Below are positions 11,793 to 22,771 of a stretch of 64,000 nucleotides of DNA, piece by piece. Numbering within the stretch: the stretch's first letter is position 1; the number at the start of each line of letters is the position of its first letter. The stretch covers positions 48,175,241 to 48,239,240 of the forward strand of contig CM055093.1 in NCBI GenBank assembly GCA_029204225.1. Direction: 5' to 3'. Both the position numbers and the translations under genes were made by a program. Under the pieces are notes generated by a model, which was not told where the DNA came from, did no database searches, and was given only the letters and a program-made list of their open reading frames with translations. Origin of the DNA: Diphasiastrum complanatum. Lineage: Eukaryota > Streptophyta > Lycopodiopsida > Lycopodiales > Lycopodiaceae.

Positions 11793-13530
11793 ATGGATTT
11801 ATCATCTAGTTCATCTCTCATTGACAAACTCGATGGAGATAACTACCATCTCTGGAAATTCAAGATGAAGGTTATACTTCTAGCCAAATAACTATGAGGC
11901 ATCGTTGATGGCACAGAGCTCAAACCAGAAGGAGATGCAGCCAGCATCACCAAGTGGAGACTAAGAGATGGCAAAGCATTTGCCATGATCACCCTCAACA
12001 AGGATACTCGGATCAGCCACATACATGTTGTTCAGACTGCTAAGGATGCATGGGACATCCTAGCAACTCTCTATGATATCAGGGATGTTACTTCTAAGTT
12101 ACACTTGAGGAAAAAAATTTTCACCCTGAGGATGTCTGACGTATCGAGTCATCTCAACATGTTCAAAAATCTTATGGAGTAGATGACTGCAACTGGCTCA
12201 GTCATAGAAGATTTCGACGATGCATTATATTATCGAGTCTATCTGAAGCCTACAAAAATTGGGTAATAACAATTTCTACCCAAGAGCACTTCACTGTGTC
12301 AAGAGTAATTTTGCTACTCCTACAAGAGGAGATCAGAAGATTAGCATCCTCCTCAGGCTCAGGATTGGATCCTCAAGCTCTACGTTCGAAAAATCAGAAG
12401 TTTAGATCCAAGAGATATACAAAGTCAGATTATACTGACAAGAAGAGCAACATGCAGTCTGGACCAAATTCCGATTCAGGATTGAATTCAAACTCTTCAT
12501 CATTCCAACCAGTGCAGAAACGTTTTTGCAAATACTATAAGAGGATTGGCCACGAAATCAAGAATTACCGAACTTTAAAATGCAACAACGAAAAGAAGAA
12601 GCAGTTCCAACAACAAGCACATAGTGCTACAACCAGTTACTCAAATCAGCAACAAGAAGAAGATGAAGTAGCTTTCATGACCAAAGTAGGAGAACAATAT
12701 GATATCAATTTCTGGTATCTAGATTTTGGAGCAACTCAATACATGACTCACCATCGCGACTGGTTCAAAGACTATAAGTCATTCACCCATTCTCGAGTTG
12801 TGTGACAACTCATCACATTCAATTGAAGGTGAAGGAATAGTTAGAGTTGAATTCAAAAGAAGTGAAGTCAAGTTGCTGTCCAACGTTCTCCTCATTCCAA
12901 TTCTCACCAAGAATCTGCTCTCAGTTAGCAGAATCACTGATTCAGGTCAAAGGGTTGAATTCGATACAAATGACTGTACAATTCTTGACAAATCTCGAAA
13001 GGTTCTAGCCTACAGAAGAAGAAGCGGCGATCTTTACAAACTCAGCCATTGCTACTCTTCTAACAATCAAGCTCTTCACACAACCACTTCTGAATCAATT
13101 GATATGCTATGGCATTTCAGACTTGGCCATCTTAATTTCAACAATATTCAACAAATGTCTGCTCAAGGTCTAGTACAAGATTTGCCTTTTGTCAGCAAGC
13201 CAACTTCTCCATGCGAAAGCTATATTATCAACAAGCATGCTAGAAGCCCCTTCATTTCAGACTCAGTTCATACATCCAAGGGTTTGCTTGACCTTGTGCA
13301 CAGCGACATTTGTGGCCCGATGCAGACTGCTTCCACAGGAGGAGCTCTCTATTTCCTGAACTTCATCGATGACTTCTCTCGAAGGACCACTACCTACTTT
13401 ATGAAGAACAAATCTAAAGCATTCAAGTTCTTTAAGCAGTTCAAAGCATCTATAAAAAATCAGACCCAGAGGAAGATCAAGGCTCTACTCACTGATGGAG
13501 GGGAGAGTAAATCTCCACATAATTCAAGGA
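11793..13530 (+). pseudogene. copia-D gag, protease and partial integrase
   Basis: Gag starts at 11793 (MDLSSSSSLIDKLDGDNYHLWKFKM), stops after 33 codons and continues in pieces through TSKLHLRKKIFTLRM. The zinc knuckle reads C-K-Y-Y...H...Y, so two of its four ligands are lost. The protease motif is DFGA where DSGA is needed. The pre-integrase module (WHFRLGHLNF) and the first integrase block (LVHSDICGP, FLNFIDDFSRRTT) are readable up to a GGE at about 13500. There the second catalytic D block and the E helix have been deleted. Dead by several independent lesions. Confidence 0.88.
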
Positions 13531-14977
13531 GTTTTGCAATGATAAATCTGAACCAAGGATCGAACAACCAAATTTCGATCCATAAAATCAACTGTGAAAT
13601 ATCGACACTGACTCGGACAATGAGTCAGAACCTGAACGAGTCAACCCACATCAGAGGACCGAAGTTCAACCCAAAAGGTCGAACAGGTCCAGATAGCCTC
13701 CATCTAGATTTATAGATGATTCGGCCTACTACTTTGTGAAGAAACCAACCACCGTTTTTGAGGCTATGCCTACTCCCGATGCTGACCAGTGAAAAGCAAT
13801 GATGGACACCGAATTCGTCTCTTTGATGGAGAATCAAACATGGACAGTCACTGAGCCGCCAAAGGATCGAAACCTAATTCCATGCAAATGGATATTCAAG
13901 ATGAAGTATGACGTTGAAGGAAGGCTGAATCGTTACAAGGCTAGGCTAGTCACCAAAGGCTTTTCCCAGGTTCTAGATCTAGATTATTCAGAAACCTTCA
14001 GCCCAGCTATCAAACATGCTTCGATCCGCCTACTCCTCTCCTTTGCAGCCGCAACAGATCTTGAAGTCCACTAGATGGATGTCCAAAACGCTTTCCTCAA
14101 TGGAACCATCAAAGAGAAAATCTATATGATGCATCCAGAGGGATACGAACTCAACGACAAGCAAACACCTTGTATGCAAAATCCACAAGGCACTCTACGG
14201 GCTGAAACAGTCACCTAGAGTCTGGTTCTAGAAGATAACACATTTCTGATAGAGAATGGTTTTATTCCAAACTCGACAAACTCGAATGTCTACTTCAAGT
14301 CTGTATTAGATTACTTCATCATCATCACTCTCTATGTAGATGATACACTCTTATTCAGTAACAATCTGGATTTAATAAAAGATACAAAATACATCCTGGT
14401 CTAAGAAATGACATGGGTCCAGCCCACTATTGTCTCGGAATCCAAATCCATCAAGATCGACCTAGTAGACTGATTTTTATCAATCAGCAATGATATCTCA
14501 GCAACGTGCTAAAAGAGTATGATATGGCCAAATGCAAACCAAGTCACTTTCCACTCGACTCCCTCGGACTTAAGCTATCAAACGAACAGTCTCCTCAAAT
14601 TTAGGTAGAAAAGGAGGAAATGAAGCGCTACCTGTTTCAATCCATCATCGGCTCACTGATGTACGCAATAATCTGCACACAACCAGACCTTGCATATTTG
14701 ATCAACCTTGCACAAACACTTCCTACAACAATCTATTGTGACAATCAAAGCACAATACTGTTATCTCTCAATCCGAGATTTCACTCTCGAAGCAAACATA
14801 TCGAAATCAGGTATCATTACCTTAGAGAGAAAGTGCATAGCAAGGAAGTAACATTTTTTTTTTGCTAAACAAACTACATGGCAGCAGATTACTTCACAAA
14901 GGCTCTATCAAAGGAGCAACATCTCAAATTTAATGATATGTTAAATCTAAAGATCAAGATTTTTCAGGATCCACATT
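13531..14977 (+). pseudogene. copia-D reverse transcriptase and partial RNase H
   Basis: Readable RT blocks: MDTEFVSLMENQTWTV, CKWIFKMKYDVEG, KARLVTKGFSQ, DYSETFSPAIKHASIR, MDVQNAFLNG and ITLYVDDTLLF (catalytic YVDD). Several stops and frameshifts lie between them (for example TAG after LEVH near 14073). The connection region jumps from [13 protein letters not shown] to a late RNase H block ([27 protein letters not shown]), so the RNase H catalytic start is deleted. Ends with YFTKALSKEQ-like sequence before the polypurine tract. Confidence 0.88.
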
Positions 14978-14986
14978 AAGGGGGAG

Positions 14987-15090
14987 TGTTAGATTTCTTA
15001 TGCTCGGCCTTAACAAATCGTTCAAGTAATGAGCATTCTGAAAAACCAAAGGCCGACTACATGTTTCGGACCTTTGCATTTTTCCCTTTC
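14987..15090 (+). repeat. copia-D 3' LTR, truncated
   Basis: Begins TGTTAGATTTCTTATGC right after the polypurine tract and follows the 5' LTR for about 100 bp, to CATGTTTCGGACCTTTGC. Unrelated DNA takes over there. Confidence 0.88.
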
Positions 15091-15500
15091 ATTAGAGGAG
15101 TTCTCAATATCAAAAAGACCCTTTAAGGAATGCCATGTAGGACAAAGAAAAATACCAAAATAAAAAAATAATATTGCGTATTTGCTTGCCCCCACCACTA
15201 CCGAGGCCTCCCCAACTCTTAGTGATCTAACCATAGTGTCTACAGTCACAGTTAACAACTCTAAACTGTTCACAGTCTAACTTGTCAAAATCTAAAAATA
15301 TGACCGCCATTCCCAAATTCAAATCAAGGAAAAAAGCATCCCTCCATTGGAATGAAAATCTGAACGCCATCTTCACATTGGATTGAGGTTATGAGCGCCA
15401 TCTCCAAATATAAGTGCCATCTCCGCATCGGACTAAAAATATGAGCCTCATCTCCAAATTTGAATCAGACAGAGTATATGATATAATTAAAGATAAGTAT
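15091..15500. repeat. no gene; degenerate GCGCCATCTCC repeats
   Basis: Between about 15300 and 15465, variants of TGAGCGCCATCTCCAAAT recur at least five times at 30-60 bp spacing. A (TTTTG)n-like run follows at 15499-15540. No coding signal. Confidence 0.5.
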
Positions 15501-15546
15501 TTTGTTTTGTTTTGTATTGTTTTGTTTTGTCTTGTTTTATTTGATG

Positions 15547-15877
15547 ACGACATTGTATCATCTACATTTGGATATTCCTAATGATTTGCCACCCACACAG
15601 AGACAAGGAGGCAAAGGAGTTCCAATATCTGCTACTAGTCGTTCCTATTATAGGGTAGAAGGAAAGAAGAACTTGGATTTGTGGATTGACGGACCATTGT
15701 ATCCTCAAGATCCTAGCACATTGACTCATCCCACATTCTCTTCAATAACTAATCTAGTTACATGGATATGCAATGGCCATACTAGATTATTAGGATATTG
15801 TGAGAGATTGCAAAACTATGGAAATCAGTTTTCAATGAAAAAAATTCACTTTTTAGAAAGTGAGTTGATACGCATAT
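15547..15877 (+). CDS. unrecognised partial ORF cut by an inversion breakpoint
   Basis: Open frame with a likely start at MTTLYHLHLDIPN (15544-15550 region). It reads for about 110 codons to ELIRIS and then runs into copia-A leader sequence, which contributes only SFYQ and a stop. The protein is mixed polar/aromatic with no obvious domain, membrane segment or catalytic motif; SYYRVEGKKNLDLWIDG and WICNGHTRLLGYCERL are its most distinctive stretches. The frame stays open across the inferred original junction with the DNA now left of 4042, so more of it may once have existed there. It may be part of an old element. I cannot assign a function. Confidence 0.3.
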
Positions 15878-17031
15878 CCTCTTTTTATCAATAAAGAAAT
15901 TGTCATGTCCAAAAGACTTTAGAAGAAAATGAACACATAGAATCATGGAATCTTGATCAACCTATGATCTATCCTCAATCTAATGAATTTTTCCACTTCC
16001 TAAGATTGAAACACACTCAAATGAAGTCCAACAACCTCACTATCTAGAGATCCAATCAAAATTAGGGTTTTGACAAAATCACAAAAAATTGACTATTCCA
16101 AATCTACATGCAAATGCTGAAAATTTGATATGCAATCCATAAGCCACCACTTAGGCTGAACCAATGATCCAAAAATCGGCCAAATCCAGCATGTGAACTC
16201 AAAAAATGGAATTGAATAAGTATATTGACCTATTTAGTGTTTTGATCTACAAAAGATCCAATCTACAAAAGCAAAAGATCTGATTTTGGTGTAGAATCCT
16301 CTCTAGCATGCTCTAGACTTGATATCTTCACCAAATCATTGATAGATCTGATTTCCTCCTTCATGACCTGAAACACAAGCTCTGATACCATGTGAAAGAT
16401 TTCAGATCCTTAAGATCCAATCTACTTGAATGATCTTTGGTTAGAAAGAGAAATACACTACCAATTTCACCAATGTAGAAAAAATCAGCATCTACACACA
16501 ATTTGAGATGCAAACACTAATAGAACTTGATCAAACTTGAATGAAATGATTATGTACTGTTGCTGTCCGTACAATACCAGCAAGCTACTGTATTTCACAC
16601 GTGTGGATCCAAAAATAGCAAATATAGATAGTTCTACACATAGAATTGCAAGCAATCACCAAGATAGTGCACCAATGGATAGTAGAACCCAAGAGAACCA
16701 TGTATAAGCATGAAATGAGATAGAGAAGAGACAAGATGACTCTCTCCATGAGTTACATCCTTTTATAGCAGGTCCAAACCCTATTTGGCCACTTGGCTTT
16801 CCCACCAAAATGCTAACCCTACCAATTTTGGGTCTAGATTCAATGTACCCAACTTATTCAAATTGAATCTACTCAAACTCGCATTCTATCTTTTCCACAC
16901 TTTCAAAAAGTGTTTATTCAAATGAAATTTAGACTAATGAACTCTGAAAAGTCAACCTCTAAGTCTAAAACAAGTTTTGGCCTCAATATGCCAAATATGG
17001 AAATGTGATGAAACTAGTTGAATCTTTCACA
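15878..17031 (-). mobile_element. copia-A, 5' portion (5' LTR, primer site, leader, gag start)
   Basis: Read on the minus strand: 5' LTR 17031 to 16391, primer site TGGTATCAGAGC 16390 to 16379, an untranslated leader of about 470 bp, and an ATG near 15911 opening a short gag start that ends at the breakpoint (15878). The missing remainder starts at 4042-4045 on the plus strand. The leader includes a run of poorly coding AT-rich DNA, normal for copia. Confidence 0.85.
16391..17031 (-). repeat. copia-A 5' LTR (641 bp)
   Basis: Same family as 8122-8772, with which it shares ends and internal landmarks such as the CTATAAAAGGATGTAACTC promoter block and a CACACGTGTG palindrome. Flanked at its outer end by CCATG (17032-17036), the complement of the duplication at 8773. 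Confidence 0.93.
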
Positions 17032-17231
17032 CCATGTGTCATATCTCTAGAAAACTAGTTTTTGGCCATTTTAGCCACTAGAACTTGAATCAAATCATAT
17101 GTACAACATATATGATTATGGTACATGAAAAGTACACTAGTTTCACACGTGGAAACAGGCTCCACACATGTGTGTCTATCCTATATACAAGATTTTTGTC
17201 TTCTACCAAGCTTATTTTTGTATTTTTCACA
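17032..17231 (-). repeat. LTR B, proximal part of the copia-B 3' LTR
   Basis: Minus strand, starting TGTGAAAAATACAAAAATAAGC right after a GAGGAG polypurine end (17232-17237). Nearly identical to 28920-29122. Carries CACACATGTGTG and CCACGTGTGAAA palindromes. Interrupted by copia-A at 17031. Confidence 0.9.
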
Positions 17232-17239
17232 CTCCTCAA

Positions 17240-17615
17240 AAATCTAGCTTGGTAAATCTAACATAGATCTATCTATAACTCCAAGAGCCAATCTTAATTT
17301 TATGAATGGATCTTTAGGCAATGCCTTGGTGAGTATATCAGCAATGCGATCTGATGATGAATCATGAATAAGCTTGATCTCCTTTGCTTGCACTTTCTCC
17401 CTCACGAAATGATGTGCAATCTCGATGTGCTTTGTTCGAGCATGGAAGACTGGATTGTTTGCAAGTTGTTGAGCTGCTTGATTATCATAATATATGCATG
17501 GAATGTCTTCATCCTTGATCACATATAGCTCCTCCAAAAGCATTTTAAGCCAAAGAACCTCCTTTGTTGTTGTTGTCAATCTCAATCTAGTCTTGATCTT
17601 GGTGCATCTACACAC
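17240..17615 (-). pseudogene. copia-B RNase H C-terminal part
   Basis: Minus-strand frame reading LWLKMLLEEL, CIYYDNQAAQQLANNPVFHA, RTKHIEIAHHFVREKVQAKE and IADILTKALPKDPF, then a stop just before the polypurine tract. This is the last third of copia RNase H; the catalytic N-terminal part and all of RT and integrase are missing. Upstream it is joined through about 50 bp of filler to gag, an internal deletion of roughly 3 kb. The sequence resembles copia-H (34652-34945), so the two are related families. Confidence 0.88.
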
Positions 17616-17663
17616 CTTAGGAGATCACCAGTACATGTTGTGGACAGTCCACACGTGTGAAAT

Positions 17664-18099
17664 TCAACAATTCAAAGATAAGGAACTCATCCTACTTTTG
17701 ATATGAAGCATTCTACTCTCCTCACTAACAAGCACACTTTGAAGTTTTTCGATACTAAGAAGTGAATCTTGAATAGCAAAGGTTTGAACAAGATTGGAAT
17801 AATCATCTCCTAATCCATTCAAAATGATTTGAACTAATTCATCATCTTTGATTTTATCATCTATAGAAGACAACTCCTTATTCAAAGATTTGATCCTAAA
17901 GACATAATTTTGGACACTTTCACTACTTCCTTTCATGCTTTGAAAGATTTGATTCCTAAGCATGAGTATCCTTGAAGTATTCTTGGATCCATAAATGGCT
18001 TTAATGAATCCCATGTGTCTTTGGATGTGGTACAAGATGAGATTTCTTTCGAAAGTTCATTACTTACATTTATTTTTATGCAGTGTAATACAACTCTAC
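17664..18099 (-). pseudogene. copia-B gag, C-terminal fragment
   Basis: Minus strand: CRVVLHCIKINVSNELSKEI, then in a shifted frame AIYGSKNTSRILMLRNQIF through LNGLGDDYSNLVQTFAIQDS to a truncated end near SSLSLN. The match to copia-H gag (38030-38410) is clear. The zinc knuckle and everything to RNase H have been deleted. The N-terminal gag half is at 26653-26830. The two halves are separated by the TIR transposon and its 4-bp target duplication, and together would form a continuous reading frame. Confidence 0.85.
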
Positions 18100-18115
18100 A
18101 TCTAACATGATGACA
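18100..18115 (+). repeat. transposon left end: ATCT target duplication and 12-bp terminal inverted repeat
   Basis: ATCT then AACATGATGACA. The matching end at 26827-26842 reads AGAT then AACACGACGACA. The homologous copia-H gag sequence shows that gag continues in phase if one duplication and the element are removed. Confidence 0.8.
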
Positions 18116-18950
18116 AAAAAAAAGAGAAATAATTTGAAGACCCATTTCTTTTAAATTTATTATTATTTTTTTGAAAAGTATCCAAATTTAAAATGCTTCA
18201 AATAAATATATTGTAATGGTAATAAAATGTTGTATTTTGCAAGAAAATAATCTAAGCTACAAAAATTTGGTCAATAGATTTTTATAAATAGCTTAAAACT
18301 AGCTTATATTAAATAATAATACTATTTAAAATAAAACTATTAGATACACAACCACTAAAATACCTAAAAAATATTTTTTGCTTACTAAACACAAAAGTTA
18401 TAGTTAGTTTTTTTTGGAATCTTAAAAGTTTTCTGAATTACAATTTTTGTATCGAAAAAAATATTTTTAAAATTATGTTAAAAATTTGAATCAATATTCT
18501 TTAAAAATTTAAATTTTTGAAAATCTTTACTTACACCCACGTAAGTTTATTAAATATTTAAACACTAAATAAAGGCAAATAGAATTACTTTACAGTAATT
18601 GAGATCAAATTAATTGTGATAATAATTAAATCACCTTGAAAAAAATATAGTTTTTTTTTCATTTCCTATAATTTTTAACAATATTTTTTTTTACAAAAAT
18701 ATTATAAAAAAACATCTAAAATTAAAAAATTGTAAACCTGACAAATCATTACAATTTTAATTTTTGGTAATATTTATCAATGTTGAAATTTTTAAAATAT
18801 TTCAAATTTTAAATTTTAAATCGTTAAAAAATAGATTTAAGAATATTAAATCAATTAAAAAGAATTCAAAACACAATACATCAAAAAATATAAACAAAAT
18901 TATTTTTTAAAACAAAAGAGAGTTTTTTATTCCCAAAAATCATCGATGTC
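18116..18950. other. AT-rich 3' flank inside the transposon
   Basis: About 830 bp of very AT-rich DNA with many homopolymer runs and no open frame. It lies downstream of the methyltransferase gene and inside the left terminal repeat, so it is probably its 3' untranslated and terminal region. Confidence 0.6.
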
Positions 18951-20250
18951 ATTTACATCTTTTTCTTTTGTTTTTTCTTGAGTAGCCACTGTACTATCAA
19001 GTGACACCTCTTTACAATTTTCTCGACTACAATTACTACATTGTAAACTTGAACCAAGACATCAACAAATTCTCTTGTGTCGTCTACTTTTTCGCTAGCA
19101 GGAGACTGAGGTTCCTTGGACAAGGGAATTATTGTATCTTCGCTGTCCAAACTCTCCCACCTCAGATAATTCATCTGGCAAAATTGAAAGAGATTTCATT
19201 CTCATCTTTATAAAATCAACTAAATTAGTATCTAAATCTACTGTAGCAACATGTCTGCCTTTCTGAACAGTACATGCGCTTGTAGTACCGCTACCGCTAA
19301 ATAAATCTAAAATCCAATCAGCTGGTTGAGAAAAAATATCAATTAAATGATTAATTAATTGTTGTGGCTTTTGGTAAGGACAAGCCATAGAACCCGTCAT
19401 TGGATTTTTTAATTTCTTTGTCACAGCTGGATACTGGAACAAGTTTCCAAAACTTGTCAGTCCAGAAGTGTTATAATACAACATCGAGTGTTTGTCATCC
19501 AAAGAATAATAACCGATGGTTATGTATTCTATTTCATTGCAAAGTCGAGCTCCTCCCAAATTCTTGACATTGCGCTTATACCTGACATGGAATATTACAA
19601 GTAAAATCAATTTAAAATTTTAATTTCAAAATAAAACATTTAAAATAAAATTATTAATTAAAATACAAATTGATAATTTAGGAACTTAAGAACTTACCAC
19701 ACAACATTCTCAATTCTCGCATTACAGAAAGTTAGTAGAGCTTTCTGTACTGATGCTGACTGCCAAGAAGGATGAAAAATAACAACTCTCCAAATTGAAA
19801 AAGTTGTGACTTTAAGAAAGCCCTGAATAAAACTATGGATTTCAGTGAATTTGAAAAAAATATCATCATTTAATGATTCCTTCATCTGAAATCCATATGG
19901 TATATTGGTGATGCAGAGTGTATAAGGTCTTTTTCTTAAAAATTTTGAAATTTCTCTACAATCGCCCTCCTTAATAGAGTAAAAGCATGGTTGACCATCG
20001 ACACTTTTGGGAAGGTAGTTCTCTAATGGATCCTCCTCCGCAATGGTCCATCCCGTGCCAATCTCTCTCTGTCCTTTTTTTCTACTTTTGCCTTCAGAAT
20101 ATGTCTCTTGAATTGCTCTGAAAGGACTTTATTTTTTTTTGTCTTCGAGAGACTGAAAAGGAAAAAGCTATGCTTGGCATGGGAGACAAAAAATATAAAA
20201 TAAAATAGGAGACTTAACCTATCAAAAAAAAAAATTAAATAAAGAAAAAG

Positions 20251-20266
20251 CTATGCTTAGCATAGG
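20251..20266. repeat. outlying copies of the 17-bp palindrome in methyltransferase introns
   Basis: CTATGCTTAGCATAGG at 20251-20266. Degenerate copies lie near 20168, 20303 and 21638. All are in proposed introns of the methyltransferase gene; none was noticed in its exons. Confidence 0.8.
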
Positions 20267-22267
20267 AAACATAGAATATAGAAAAGAAACAATTAATAAA
20301 CACCTATGTTAAGCATGAGTGAAATAAATACCATGTCTCTAAACAAAATCAAAAAATGGACTCATGGCTTCATTTCGGTTGCTCAGAGGATAAAGCATCT
20401 AGCACTCATCGAAATCTTGACAATTTAACCCTGTCACAAGGGCTTCTTGAACTTTCATTAATAATTTGTGCCTGTATTTAAAAAATATCATTGTTAAAAA
20501 TCCAACCAAATTATGAAAATCATTTTATTTAAAAAGGTAACATGAAAAAAAATATTTAAATTATGATTATTACCTCTGAAATTTTTTTCTCATTTTTGCT
20601 AGAAAAAGTTGACCATCGGCAACTCTTGAAAGGACACTTATTATTAGCTCTGAAGAGCTAATCCCTTGCATATTCTTCCACTCTGATATTCTCATTTCAA
20701 TAGGGATTGGCTTCAGAGTTTGAGTGCTCACAATTTTTTTTTTGGACTTTGATGCACCCTGAACAAGTTGGCCTTTTAATTGAAAAGTTTCCCACTTATC
20801 AAAAATTTTATTAACAAGGGCCCACACCTGAAATTAAAAAAAATAAACCGATAAAGAATTTAACCAATATTAAAATTGAACTCAAAATTTTAGTTTGATA
20901 AAAACAATTTTAAAAAATTATAACATATATTATGACCAGAGCATTCCATGACGAGCATAGCCAAACAAATTACCTGACCACTACGAAAAGCAAGCTGAAA
21001 AACATTATCGTATTTAGTAAGACTCTGCGTAGGATTTTTTGAATAAAAAGACAGACCTGTCTCTTGAGCACATAGTGCTTTCAACTCAAGTTGATTCACA
21101 TCTCCTACTTTAGAGACTCTCATGTATTCTTTGTGAAAAAATGAATTCTCTGTATCACAGTCATCTTCATCCGGTAGTCCTAATCAATATTGTGGTCCCA
21201 AGCCAAATGGACGAATGGATGCACCAAGTAGCGACAAAGATGGTTCGGTGGCGGCTTTTTTGCTTTCAGCAGAAGGGATGGACTTATGACGATGTGTAGC
21301 CATGGTCTTTGGGCGTGACTTAGGTCTAGTGGGTGAAGTTTCAGAAATATTATGAGATCTTTTCTTTTTGGGATGAGGGACGACTACGATTTTATCCTGA
21401 ACATTTTCAGAGGTCAGCTTTGTGACCTGAGCAATGGTAGAAGCGGGCCTGCGAGGTCCAATAGATACACTTTTTGAACTTCGTAATGAATAGACCGGAA
21501 CTTTTCCCTCAACAATAGCAGGTAAAACCATTTTTAAGCATTGCTTCATGCTCTAAACAGAAACAAAAATCAAGTTTAAAATATAATGACTAAAAGCTTA
21601 AATGTAAAAGTTTAAATAATTTTATATCTAATAACAACTATGCTAAGCATGAAACAAACATGATTAAAAATATATTTTATAATTACTCACCAAAGTAGCT
21701 AGAGCTTTATCAAAATAGGCTTTGATGGCCTTGTCTTGACAAAGTCGGATCTTTATCATAGTCTCGTTCAAAATAAAAATAGAACGAGACTTATCCGTCT
21801 CCTTTACAAGTATATTACAAAACCTTCTTCTTGATCGTCATCTGGTTGATCAGCAAGCAATCTTTCTTAAAATTTGAATTGCGAGTCTCCTTTGCCAGGC
21901 TTCTCAGCTAAATGAATGAAAAGCTCCAAAAGCTTTGTGTTGTTGACCTCTTTGGTGAAATAGTACATGAATTTTTTCTTATCTTTTAACGAAATATCTT
22001 GAGGTTTCCCCAAAATTTTAAAAGAAATCCTTGACATTTCGAAAATTATCAAAGACAATTGAAAATCTACAAAAAAAATGGACTTTTTAGAAAAATTTAA
22101 AACACTATCTTAATGAAAATGCTGAAAACTTTAATAAAACAAGCCATTTTTGTGAAAAAAAATAAAAAAACAAAACTACAAATTCAACATATTTTCTTAC
22201 TAAAACATCTCAAAAGGATCACTTTTCTGAGACAGCGCATTGTAAAACAAAAAAATACGAGTAGCGA

Positions 22268-22771
22268 CCTATGTCTAGCATAGGTTGTGGTCGAGTCCTT
22301 ACTAACAACTTATGCTTAGCATAGGACGAGAGCAGGATTCTTCAATTCTAACCTCCTTTCGACCTATGCTGAGCATAGCTTTCATCTCTGGTCATGTTCC
22401 AACCTATGATCAACATAGGTTAGCAAGCAAATTGTGAAGACATCCTATGCTCAGCATAGGTCGTTACTCGCGCGCTCTTGTCCAACCTATGCTGAGCATA
22501 GGATGTCTTCGCTATTTGCTTGCTAACCTATGCTAAGCATAGGTTGGAAGAGGAATCCTATGCTGAGCATAGGATATGCTAAGCCGGAATCCTATGCTGA
22601 GTATAGGATATTACTAAGGACCCGACAACCTATGCTCAGCATAGATTAAAGGAGAGGACTAGTGCAGGCACCTATGCTGAGCATAGGTTACCCATGTTGC
22701 AAGAAGATGAATACAAATTAAAATATGAATATTTTCTAATGCAAGAATTTATTACCCATGCTAAGCATAGA
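22268..22771. repeat. array of twelve 17-bp palindromes, CCTATGCTNAGCATAGG
   Basis: Copies start at 22268, 22309, 22363, 22403, 22444, 22486, 22527, 22557, 22591, 22629, 22671 and 22755. Steps are 41, 54, 40, 41, 42, 41, 30, 34, 38, 42 and 84 bp, so most are near 41 bp or twice that, about four helical turns. The central base varies (G, A, T, C) while the 8-bp arms are well kept. The array lies in the proposed first intron or promoter of the methyltransferase gene, between the two divergent genes. It is a good candidate for a dimeric-protein binding array, such as transposase or methyltransferase sites. Confidence 0.9.
22403..22543. repeat. long inverted repeat enclosing four palindromes
   Basis: The arm 22403-22460 (palindrome, TTAGCAAGCAAAT, GAAGACATC, palindrome) is repeated in reverse complement at 22486-22543, with only a few mismatches and a loop of about 25 bp containing TCGCGCGC. 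It could form a 58-bp-arm cruciform. Confidence 0.85.

Larger units (their letters stand above)
10885..15090 (+). mobile_element. copia-D, internally deleted and decayed
   Basis: 5' LTR 10885-11649, primer site 11650-11661, gag start 11793, polypurine tract AAGGGGGAG at 14978-14986 and a 3' LTR that begins at 14987 and is cut off near 15090. The element is about 4.1 kb where about 5 kb is expected; large parts of integrase and the first half of RNase H are missing. It lies inside the 4.04-15.88 kb inverted segment. Confidence 0.9.

Noticed and set aside
15502-15546. Start of the orphan ORF at 15502 (MFCFVLFCFVLFYL)
   Set aside because: These residues translate a (TTTTG)n-like simple repeat; a start at MTTLYHLH is more likely.
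18953-19610. Methyltransferase as bacterial contamination
   Set aside because: It has spliceosomal introns with GT/AG borders, lies inside a copia gag gene with a target duplication, and shares AT-rich composition with the surroundings.
20360-20450. tRNA-like sequence (GGTTGCTCAGAGGATAAAGC)
   Set aside because: No acceptable B box or cloverleaf; it overlaps a methyltransferase exon on the other strand.
22268-22771. CRISPR-like array (regular short palindromes with spacers)
   Set aside because: Plant nuclear context, spacing only roughly regular, spacers not unique-length, no cas genes; better explained as transposon binding sites.
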